A stretch of 64,000 bases of DNA from a virus. The notes under the pieces were generated by a model. It searched no databases and was not told the origin of the DNA. It saw only the letters and a list, made by a program, of their open reading frames with translations. How positions within the stretch are numbered: position 1 is the first letter of the stretch; each line of letters begins with the position of its first letter. Both the position numbers and the translations under genes were made by a program. Below are positions 1 through 6,605 of the stretch, in pieces. The DNA lies in IMG/VR virus record IMGVR_UViG_3300017917_000952, positions 124,001 to 188,000 of that record; one strand, 5' to 3'.

Positions 1-235
1 CGATATTGATATTAGTTTCGAAGAAGCAAACTTTATTAAAGAAACGTTTACAGAAAAACACGACATTCGAGAGATTAGTCTAATCCAAGATAAAACTAAT
101 TTAGACGGTACTGTTGACGATAACCCTGATGCTAAGTTTGAAAGTGTTGACCAGATTGTAACAGAACAACTAGTTAATATCGACAGCAAAGAATTTGATA
201 AGAACACCCTGCTAGAAATCTATAATAATCTATGA
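1..235 (+). CDS. gp47: gp47-like recombination nuclease subunit, C-terminal end (partial)
   Basis: An open frame entering from the left edge (reading frame starts at base 2) encodes about 77 residues ending in LLEIYNNL. The stop codon overlaps the ATG of the next gene (ATGA). The next gene is clearly gp46, and in T4 and its marine relatives gene 47 lies directly upstream of 46, so this is inferred to be the C-terminus of the SbcD/Mre11-like nuclease subunit. gp47 works with gp46 to resect double-strand ends for recombination-dependent replication. The catalytic phosphoesterase motifs would lie outside the window, so the assignment rests on context and acidic character rather than motifs. Confidence 0.7.
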   Translation, partial: DIDISFEEANFIKETFTEKHDIREISLIQDKTNLDGTVDDNPDAKFESVDQIVTEQLVNIDSKEFDKNTLLEIYNNL

Positions 236-2013
236 GTTTTAAATTAAAAAATCTTACCGTTAAAAATTTCATGAGCGTGGGCAACCAGACCCAGGCTGTA
301 GATTTTGATAAAGAACACCTAACTCTTGTATTAGGTGCTAACCTCGACCTCGGTGGAGACGACACAGGTAGTCGTAATGGCACGGGTAAGACTACAATTA
401 TCAATGCATTAAGTTATGCACTCTACGGACAGGCGCTGACTAACATTCGTAAAGAAAATCTTATCAATAAAATTAACGGTAAGAACATGTTAGTCACTGT
501 TGAGTTTGAAAAAGGCGGCAACAAATATAAGATCGAACGAGGCCGTAAGCCCAATGTACTTAAACTCTACGTCAATGATCAGGCTGTAGAAAGTAAAGAC
601 GAAGACGAAAGTCAAGGCGACAGTAGAGAAACACAAAAATCAATTGAAGAAATGCTTGAAATGAGTCATACCATGTTCAAGCATCTTGTTGCACTTAACA
701 CTTACACAGAACCGTTCCTGAGTATGAGGGCGGCAGATCAGCGCGAAGTAATCGAACAACTGTTAGGCATCACCTTACTGAGCGTAAAAGCAGAAGCACT
801 CAAGCAGGCTGTTAAAGAAACTAAAGATGCTATACAAGCAGAAGAAGTTAAAATTACAGCCATTAAAACTGCAAATGAAAATGTGCAAAAGAGCATTGAC
901 AGTCTACAACTTAAAAGCAGTGCGTGGGATAATAAACATCAACAAGAGTTAGAAAATCTCGGGCGGGCTATTCTTAATTTAGAAGCAGTAGACATCGAAG
1001 CGGAACTAACTGCTCATACAAATTTAAAAGCATGGGAAGAACTCGATACTAAACTTAGAAGTCTGAATAAACAACGGGCTACTCTAGAATCTGCTGTTAC
1101 TCAGGCCCAAAAGACACTGGATAAGTATGCTCGCGAAGTAGAAACACTGTCTAATAAGACATGCCCTGCTTGTGAACAAGAACTTCATGACCATAAACAC
1201 GAAGAAATGACTGCTGCCGCTGCATTACATCTTGCAGAAGCTCAGACTTACTTTGACAAAGTATCAGGCGATCTTAAAAAGATCTTGCTAGAAATAGGCA
1301 CAGGCGATATGCCTCGCAAGCCTACGACTTTCTATGAAACCGAAGCAGAAGCATTAGGTCATAAAAATAATCTAGATAATTTAGAAAAGTCCTTGATGGG
1401 TAAAGCAGAAGAAAAGAATCCCTATGCTGAACAGATTGAAGATTTAAAGAAAACTGCCATTCAAGAAATTGATTGGACTATTATCAATACTCTAACAAAG
1501 TATCGAGACCATCAAGAATTCTTACTGAAGTTGTTAACAAACAAAGATAGTTTTATCCGTAAGAAGATCATTGACCAAAACTTAACTTACCTAAACAAGC
1601 GACTAACTTATTATATCGATAAATTGGGTCTACCACACACTGTTGTTTTCCAAAACGATTTGTCAGTTCAAATCACTCAATTAGGACAAGACTTAGACTT
1701 TGATAACTTATCGCGTGGTGAACGTAACCGACTAATCTTGAGCATGAGCTTTGCTTTCCGCGATGTATGGGAAGGCCTATATCAAAGCATTAACCTGCTG
1801 TTCATCGATGAACTTGTAGATGCTGGTATGGATAGTGCAGGTGTTGAAGCGGCATTAGCAGTACTAAAGAAGATGGCTCGTGAACGCAACAAGAACATTT
1901 ATCTGATCAGTCACAAGGACGAACTTGTAGGCCGCGTTAACAATGTGCTACGAGTAGTCAAAGAAAACGGTTTTACCAGTTATTCAAACGATGTAGACTA
2001 TGTCGAACAATAA
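232..2013 (+). CDS. gp46: gp46 recombination endonuclease ATPase subunit (SbcC/Rad50-like)
   Basis: A 593-aa SMC/Rad50-type ATPase (T4 gp46 is about 560 aa). Visible in order: N-terminal strand and Walker A with NGTGKTT (about residues 49-55), a long charged coiled-coil, a zinc-hook CPAC at residues 311-314 in the middle of the coil, a second coil, the ABC signature LSRGER (about 493-498), Walker B LLFIDE (about 523-528) and the H-loop ISHKDE (about 559). With gp47 it forms the head-and-hook complex that processes DNA ends. The start overlaps the upstream stop by 4 nt, suggesting translational coupling; the 3' end overlaps the next ORF by 14 nt. Confidence 0.96.
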   Translation: MSFKLKNLTVKNFMSVGNQTQAVDFDKEHLTLVLGANLDLGGDDTGSRNGTGKTTIINALSYALYGQALTNIRKENLINKINGKNMLVTVEFEKGGNKYKIERGRKPNVLKLYVNDQAVESKDEDESQGDSRETQKSIEEMLEMSHTMFKHLVALNTYTEPFLSMRAADQREVIEQLLGITLLSVKAEALKQAVKETKDAIQAEEVKITAIKTANENVQKSIDSLQLKSSAWDNKHQQELENLGRAILNLEAVDIEAELTAHTNLKAWEELDTKLRSLNKQRATLESAVTQAQKTLDKYAREVETLSNKTCPACEQELHDHKHEEMTAAAALHLAEAQTYFDKVSGDLKKILLEIGTGDMPRKPTTFYETEAEALGHKNNLDNLEKSLMGKAEEKNPYAEQIEDLKKTAIQEIDWTIINTLTKYRDHQEFLLKLLTNKDSFIRKKIIDQNLTYLNKRLTYYIDKLGLPHTVVFQNDLSVQITQLGQDLDFDNLSRGERNRLILSMSFAFRDVWEGLYQSINLLFIDELVDAGMDSAGVEAALAVLKKMARERNKNIYLISHKDELVGRVNNVLRVVKENGFTSYSNDVDYVEQ

Positions 2014-2302
2014 AAATTTGGCTCGATATCTAGAGCTTTACTCAGAATATGTTAAGGCAAGAGTAGGTGTGCATAACTACCATGTAAGGTTTACTGAATA
2101 TGTAGGTAGAGAATCCTACTACAGGTTAGGTGAATGCATACGCAAGTTGCCAAAGATCGAACAAGAACTACTTAAAACTGCAAGAGCGGCTATAAAAGAA
2201 CAAAAAGAACTAGATAAGGCTGCGAAACTTGCAGACAAGTTACAGCGTCGAAAGAAAAGATCACTAAAGAATGTGGACGTATCAAGGGGAAATAGTAAAT
2301 GA
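2000..2302 (+). CDS. conserved small basic protein, unknown function
   Basis: A 100-aa lysine/arginine-rich, probably helical protein that overlaps the end of gp46 by 14 nt and the next gene by 32 nt, so it belongs to the same translationally coupled cluster. The first half has aromatic residues (YLELYSEYVKARVG, YYRLGECIRKLP), the second half is a charged helix (KEQKELDKAAKLADKLQRR). No known domain is recognised. The tight packing behind gp46/gp47 suggests an early gene linked to recombination or replication, but this is only context. Confidence 0.75.
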   Translation: MSNNKNLARYLELYSEYVKARVGVHNYHVRFTEYVGRESYYRLGECIRKLPKIEQELLKTARAAIKEQKELDKAAKLADKLQRRKKRSLKNVDVSRGNSK

Positions 2303-2702
2303 ACTACCAGATGACTGTGTAGGATTTGTCTATCTCATTACGAACACAACAAATAATAAAAAATACATTGGCAAAAAACTAGCAAAATTTAGCAAAACAA
2401 CCTATAAAACAGTAAAATTAAAAAACGGCAACAAAAAGAAAAAGAAAATTCGTAGCAAAATTGACAGCGACTGGCAGGAATATTACGGGTCCAGTCCAAA
2501 TCTAACAGAAGATGTCAACACCTTAGGCAAAGAAAAATTCACAAGAGAAATACTTTACTATTGCAAATCTAAATCAGAATGCAGTTATATCGAAGCAAGA
2601 GAACAATTTACTCGTAAAGTTTTAGAATCTGACGAATATTATAACGGACATATACAAGTCCGTGTACATGGCTCCCATATCAAAGGCAAATTAAACGGTT
2701 AA
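2271..2702 (+). CDS. GIY-YIG superfamily endonuclease-like protein
   Basis: A 143-aa protein with the features of a compact GIY-YIG nuclease: VYLI followed 11 residues later by YIGKK, a downstream conserved Arg in FTREIL, and a Glu in IEAREQF that would be the metal ligand. A lysine-rich insertion (NGNKKKKKIRSK) lies between. DWQEYYGSS is typical of Seg-like or putative repair nucleases of T4-like phages. It overlaps the previous gene by 32 nt and is followed by the largest non-coding stretch of the window. It may be a free-standing homing-type endonuclease or a phage DNA-processing enzyme; the sequence cannot separate these. Confidence 0.8.
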   Translation: MWTYQGEIVNELPDDCVGFVYLITNTTNNKKYIGKKLAKFSKTTYKTVKLKNGNKKKKKIRSKIDSDWQEYYGSSPNLTEDVNTLGKEKFTREILYYCKSKSECSYIEAREQFTRKVLESDEYYNGHIQVRVHGSHIKGKLNG

Positions 2703-3126
2703 AGCTCAGCGCAGGCTAACTTCGTGCGCCCGAAATCCTTGGTGATGTCGCAGGGTAAGGAAATCTCTCGCCGTTCAAGAGTACTCAGCAAGTATCCTTA
2801 ACAGGACCACGATCGCGAAATGCCGCGGTTTTGCTGTTTGAATAGAGTGAAATAAGGCCCAAGGATGGAGAATTAACAATAACTCCACGGTTCTTATACA
2901 AGATAGCGTTTGTATAATGACCCGCCGTTGTGAAGACTGGGATGGAGGTACCGGACAACCGCCTCTGTTAAATACCCTAACGCTGTGTGACTGCGATACT
3001 CAGATAATGTCAAACTTTGCCCTTAACGGGCTTAGTGTGACCGTTCTATCTAGATAATATTTAAAACACTTCGTGTTGAAAAATGCTTCGAGTCGAAGAC
3101 GAAGAAGAACACGAACGCAGTTCGTG
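2703..3126 (+). ncRNA. non-coding stretch with many inverted repeats, candidate structured RNA
   Basis: About 420 bases with no credible ORF. Stems seen: GCGCA/TGCGC (2709-2713 with 2725-2729), TGGAG/CTCCA (2866-2870 with 2883-2887), an 8-bp TTATACAA/TTGTATAA (2894-2901 with 2910-2917), GAGGT/GCCTC (2945-2949 with 2961-2965, one wobble), GCCC/GGGC (3019-3031), AACAC/GTGTT (3065-3077), CTTCG/CGAAG (3086-3098) and a 7-bp CACGAAC/GTTCGTG (3110-3126). The base composition is visibly more GC-rich than neighbouring genes. A TATAAT sequence lies at 2913-2918 but has no good -35. It is not recognisably tRNA, tmRNA or RNase P RNA. Strand is inferred from the surrounding genes only. Confidence 0.4.
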
Positions 3127-3134
3127 TATAAATA
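3127..3134 (+). promoter_or_regulatory. T4-type late promoter, perfect TATAAATA
   Basis: Exact match to the T4 late consensus, directly abutting a 7-bp inverted repeat that ends at 3126. By T4 spacing the transcript would start near 3140, leaving a 19-nt leader for the gene at 3159. Confidence 0.8.
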
Positions 3135-3158
3135 ACACAACATATTTCTGGAAAAAAA

Positions 3159-4745
3159 ATGAATCTTTCCTCTTTATTATCGAAAATTGACTCTCTTGAG
3201 AATAGCCCAAGACAAAGTATCTTTGAGAGTATTGGCCAAGGAGATCAATATTTCCGTACATGGGAACGAGACATACATCCTGTACTATGTGAAGTAGCAA
3301 TGAGCCCTGAACAAATTCAACAACTATTCAAAGGAGTTGAAGCAGGTGCAGGAAGAAGTACCTTAGGTAAAGGCCTTGATGCAGTTAAAGGCGCTACAGA
3401 TAAAGTTAGCGATGCATGGTTTAACAAATTCGGTGGAATGCTACAGAACAGTACACCAGTACAGGCTTTCGATCAGAAATATGAAGATATTAAGAGCAAG
3501 ATTGCTGCAAAGCATCCAGACCTTGCAGCAAAATTAGCCAAGTACGGTGAATTTGCTAAAGAACATCCAAACTGGCACAAATTTCTATTAGCGATTGCAG
3601 GATCAGTTGCTTCTGCTGTTGGCGTTGCTGCCGCAGGAGGTGTTGGAGCAGGTGCTCTAGCAATAGGTACAGGTGTTGGTGTTGCAACAGGTATTCTTAA
3701 TATTGCAGATAGATTATTACAAGGACAAAAGGCGTCAACTGCTATCGGTCGTGGAGCAACTACTGGAGCAATAGCAGGCGTTACTGCCGGTGTACTTTCA
3801 AAAGTTGGATCATGGCTAGGCTCCATGAGAGAAAAATCTATTCCGTTCGGCCCAGAGGATGCGGGCCTAGAAAGAATCAGTTGGGATGCTAAAAAGACAT
3901 TAACTGCTCCGGGCATGGAGTGGACACAACGAACACAAGGATTCCAAGCATTAGTTAAAGCAGAAGACGCTTCCGCAATTCGTGCAGCAATGAATCAAAT
4001 CAGTACCAATCCAGGAACTGGTGGTTTTGAAGAGTTACAACGACTAGGAAGAATGGTTGCTAGTAAGGATTACATAGCCAACATGCAGACTGCGGTTGAC
4101 GGAGCATTTGCCGCAGCAAAGAATAACGACAGTTTATTGCAATTCATCAATACTGTTACTCAAGGAGCAGCAGCCGCTTCCGGTGGCGCCGCTAGTGCTG
4201 CGACAGCGTCTGGTGGTCAACAGCCTAAGCCGACAGCGGAGTCATTAAGCAGAACACAGGTTAACGAACTATTTGGCATTACTGGAAATAAAGTTGATGC
4301 TGCCAAATTACAAAAGGCTTGGGTAAAAGCAGGTAGTCCTACTGACAGCGAAGAAATTGCAAAAATACTTCAAGCGGCAGGAGTCGAATCTTCAGTAATT
4401 TCGAAAGCATTTACTGATATGTCGTTACCAGAACCTACAAGTACAGCAAGTGTAGCACCTGCTAAAGACAGTGCAGCCGCACCTGACAATGCAGCGCCCG
4501 TAGATGCTACTGCACCTACAGATACTAAACCTGCAACTGCTGAGCCGGCCGCTACTGCACCTGCTGCTCAACAAAGCAAAGTTGGTGTTGGACAAATTAA
4601 TAAAATTATCCCAACACTCCGTCTTCGAGATTTGAAGAGTGTACAAAAGACAGTAGATGCGGCTCTTGCTAAACGTACAACATCTACACAACCTACTAAC
4701 GAAAGTGTAGTGTTTTACAGCAAGTTTTTAGATAAAGAAATTTAA
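3159..4745 (+). CDS. late protein of unknown function; glycine/alanine-rich helices and a C-terminal module shared with the next gene
   Basis: A 528-aa protein behind a late promoter. A long Gly/Ala-rich hydrophobic tract (about residues 146-185) could form membrane-inserting helices; the C-terminal third is Ala/Pro/Thr-rich linker. Residues 471-505 (starting QQSKVGVGQINK) and the end (NES-VVFYSKFLDKEI) are nearly repeated at the C-terminus of the next gene product. An IFE tripeptide at residues 21-23 would fit the prohead-protease LxE/IxE rule. Late expression, a membrane-active-looking segment and position beside head genes suggest an internal head or ejected protein; this is inference and no family is recognised. 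Confidence 0.75.
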   Translation: MNLSSLLSKIDSLENSPRQSIFESIGQGDQYFRTWERDIHPVLCEVAMSPEQIQQLFKGVEAGAGRSTLGKGLDAVKGATDKVSDAWFNKFGGMLQNSTPVQAFDQKYEDIKSKIAAKHPDLAAKLAKYGEFAKEHPNWHKFLLAIAGSVASAVGVAAAGGVGAGALAIGTGVGVATGILNIADRLLQGQKASTAIGRGATTGAIAGVTAGVLSKVGSWLGSMREKSIPFGPEDAGLERISWDAKKTLTAPGMEWTQRTQGFQALVKAEDASAIRAAMNQISTNPGTGGFEELQRLGRMVASKDYIANMQTAVDGAFAAAKNNDSLLQFINTVTQGAAAASGGAASAATASGGQQPKPTAESLSRTQVNELFGITGNKVDAAKLQKAWVKAGSPTDSEEIAKILQAAGVESSVISKAFTDMSLPEPTSTASVAPAKDSAAAPDNAAPVDATAPTDTKPATAEPAATAPAAQQSKVGVGQINKIIPTLRLRDLKSVQKTVDAALAKRTTSTQPTNESVVFYSKFLDKEI

Positions 4746-4754
4746 GGAACAGAT

Positions 4755-5462
4755 ATGAAAATTAATGAACTGTTAGTTGAGAACGAACAACTTGACGAAC
4801 TAAATCTAAAAGGTCTTGGAACTGGCCTTGGTAAAGCAATCGGCGGCGCTGCTGGTGGAGTAGTTCAAGGAGCAAAAAATATCTGGTCCGGAATGAAACA
4901 AGGATATGCAGGCGCTCAACAAGCAATGGCTCCGGATGATGCAGGTACTACACCCGCAGCAACTAGCGGTACAGCACCTGCTGCAACTGCTCCTGCGGCT
5001 GCTCCGGCAGATACAACTGGTGGTTCTGGTGAAGTAGCAGCATCTAACATACTTGCAAGGGCAAAACAAGGTACAACACAAGATCCTAATGCTGCTCCTG
5101 CTGCGGCGCCTGCAACACCAGCACCTGCGGCTACTCAAGCACCTGCGGCTACTCAAGCAGGGCAAGAACCTGCTGCTGCTCCTGCTGCTGATCAGCAGAG
5201 CAAAGTTGGTGTTGGACAGATTAACAAATTAATTCCTACACTAAGAACAAGAGATCTTCAAAGTGTTAAGAAAACTGTAGATGCTACTATTGCTAAGAAA
5301 ACTGCTGCTAAACCTGCTGCACCTGCGGCCGCACCGGCAGCAAGTCCAAGCCAGGCTGAGATTGATGCCGACCGTGCAAGACTAATGGGTCCAGACAATG
5401 GTGGCGCAAACGAAAGTAAAGTAGTTAAGTTTAATAGTAAGTTCTTAGGAATGGATATTTAA
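4755..5462 (+). CDS. late protein of unknown function, paralogous C-terminal module, CTS-like N-terminus
   Basis: A 235-aa protein starting 9 nt after the previous gene, with a fair ribosome site (AAGGAACAG). The N-terminus, MKINELLVE, resembles the short capsid-targeting leaders of T4 internal proteins, with LVE at residues 7-9 matching the gp21 cleavage rule (L/I-x-E). A glycine-rich helix follows, then a very long Ala/Pro/Thr/Gln linker, then the module SKVGVGQINK...TVDATIAKK (residues 147-181) and an end KVVKFNSKFLGMDI shared with the upstream protein. Low complexity prevents a family call. A packaged internal head protein is the favoured but unproven reading. Confidence 0.75.
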   Translation: MKINELLVENEQLDELNLKGLGTGLGKAIGGAAGGVVQGAKNIWSGMKQGYAGAQQAMAPDDAGTTPAATSGTAPAATAPAAAPADTTGGSGEVAASNILARAKQGTTQDPNAAPAAAPATPAPAATQAPAATQAGQEPAAAPAADQQSKVGVGQINKLIPTLRTRDLQSVKKTVDATIAKKTAAKPAAPAAAPAASPSQAEIDADRARLMGPDNGGANESKVVKFNSKFLGMDI

Positions 5463-5683
5463 AAGAACGGTTGTCCGGTTTCTTTTGTAATCTCTAAATT
5501 ATTTTGGATAATTTTTCCTATAAGGACTCTATCTTCGTACGATAGAAGGTAGCCTTCGGCAATGCTAGTACCGCGCATGTGCCAACAAATTCTAAAAATT
5601 TCGTCTTTTAAGGCTTTTGACTCTTCTTCGTATTCTTTTACAACCTTGTCAATTTCTTCAAGGCTGAGAGACAAAAGCCTCAT
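5459..5683 (-). CDS. gp51: small baseplate-hub assembly protein, gp51-like
   Basis: A 74-aa protein (LEEIDKVVKEYEEESKALK, ICWHMRG, ending KETGQPFF). Marine T4-like phages have a similarly small protein directly downstream of gp26, annotated as the hub assembly catalyst gp51; the CWHMRG and TGxPFF patterns fit that group from memory. It overlaps the gp26 stop by 4 nt (ATGA). It is far shorter than T4 gp51, so equivalence is by position. Together with gp26 it may act as chaperone of the tape measure encoded just across the divergent promoter region. Confidence 0.65.
   Translation of the reverse strand: MRLLSLSLEEIDKVVKEYEEESKALKDEIFRICWHMRGTSIAEGYLLSYEDRVLIGKIIQNNLEITKETGQPFF
5461..5486. terminator. 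bidirectional hairpin terminator at convergent gene ends
   Basis: AAAAGAA CGG / TTGT loop / CCG, two bulged bases, TTCTTTT. A-rich and T-rich arms make it usable in both directions. It overlaps the last codons of the minus-strand gene ending at 5459 and the stop of the plus-strand gene ending at 5462. Confidence 0.55.
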
Positions 5684-6528
5684 ACGAAAAAATTTGATGG
5701 ATCAAACGTAACTGGTACTTCGATTGTATCGCCTAAGAATCCTTTATCCCGCATTTCGTCAGTAACTGCAACTCTCATAGGCTTGACATTGTTGTTTTCG
5801 CGCAGTGCGGTTAGATGATCTTCGATTTTTTTGTAAATTTCTTTATCGATATTATCAACAAATTCTTTGATATGTGCTGGATCGCTAGTGCTACCTACCG
5901 CACTTTCGACTCTATCTATACTATCGATAATAGTACCTAAAGTTACCTGTGTCATCTTATTGAAACTATCTTTGAACAATTCAATCTTTTGTTCATCGGT
6001 CATTGTTTTATCATTTACAACTTCCATAATTTTTTGTGTTTCAAATGCCTGTATTGCTGCATGAGCAATGTTCTTATATGTGAGTGGCTTAACAAATACA
6101 GTTAACTCGTCATTAATAGGAACAACCGGATCCCATCTAATTTGATGTTGAAGACCGTCCATAATAAGTCGCAGGTCGACTTGATATTCAAGTTCTAGAT
6201 CTCCAATTTTTACAGGAGTAGTCATCATTTCGCCATATGTTGCTAGGCGAATAGCAATAAGAATAATATCTAAATCAATGTTTGGGCAAGCCCACGCATT
6301 TTTAATATTTGGAATACAGTGTTGAATTACATCGACAACGGCCTGCCCATTCATTAATGCATCAGGAACTTTAAGTGCAAGTTCATCCTTAGCAGTCATA
6401 GAATAAACAGCATATTCTCCTGTTTCAGATATTTCTAAACTGCCTTCCGGCCAAAATTCTCCGTTACTGGGCAACCTAATATAGATTTTAGGCTGTCTCA
6501 TATACATGGCTAATGGGTTACTGGTCAT
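5680..6528 (-). CDS. gp26: gp26 baseplate hub subunit / tail assembly protein
   Basis: A 282-aa protein beginning MTSNPLAMYMRQPKIYIRLPSNG, then GEFWPEGSLEI and a body typical of the T4 baseplate (gp26) family, with ALKVPDALMNG and the PNIDLDIILIAIRLATYGE helix. T4 gp26 is about 208 aa; the longer form matches marine relatives. It takes part in assembly of the central baseplate hub. It is transcribed leftward from a perfect TATAAATA at 6574-6581 and is translationally coupled to the gp51-like gene. It lies head-to-head with the tape-measure gene, whose product it probably helps assemble. Confidence 0.85.
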   Translation of the reverse strand: MTSNPLAMYMRQPKIYIRLPSNGEFWPEGSLEISETGEYAVYSMTAKDELALKVPDALMNGQAVVDVIQHCIPNIKNAWACPNIDLDIILIAIRLATYGEMMTTPVKIGDLELEYQVDLRLIMDGLQHQIRWDPVVPINDELTVFVKPLTYKNIAHAAIQAFETQKIMEVVNDKTMTDEQKIELFKDSFNKMTQVTLGTIIDSIDRVESAVGSTSDPAHIKEFVDNIDKEIYKKIEDHLTALRENNNVKPMRVAVTDEMRDKGFLGDTIEVPVTFDPSNFFV

Positions 6529-6544
6529 AACGGTTTTGTCTCCG

Positions 6545-6552
6545 AATAAATA
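6545..6552 (+). promoter_or_regulatory. late promoter (AATAAATA) for the tape measure/head operon
   Basis: AATAAATA; expected start near 6558, leader about 48 nt to the ATG at 6606. It lies upstream of, and interlocked with, the opposing minus-strand promoter. Confidence 0.6.
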
Positions 6553-6573
6553 ATAGATAGAATTCTTTCTAAG

Positions 6574-6581
6574 TATTTATA
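6574..6581 (-). promoter_or_regulatory. late promoter (perfect TATAAATA, minus strand) for gp26
   Basis: Reverse complement of TATTTATA reads TATAAATA; expected start near 6568, giving a 40-nt leader to the gp26 ATG. A GGAG sits in the leader close to the start. Confidence 0.75.
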
Positions 6582-6605
6582 TACGCACAAAACTCCGGAA
6601 AAACA

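Noticed and set aside
221-226. TATAAT just before gp46
   Set aside because: No -35 at suitable spacing and gp46 is translationally coupled to gp47.
2745-2801. 18-codon ORF in the non-coding region
   Set aside because: No ribosome site, not supported by length or coupling; could be chance.
2703-3060. tmRNA, RNase P RNA or group I intron
   Set aside because: No tRNA-like ends or T-loop, no RNase P conserved core, and no recognisable intron P-Q-R-S elements or flanking exons.
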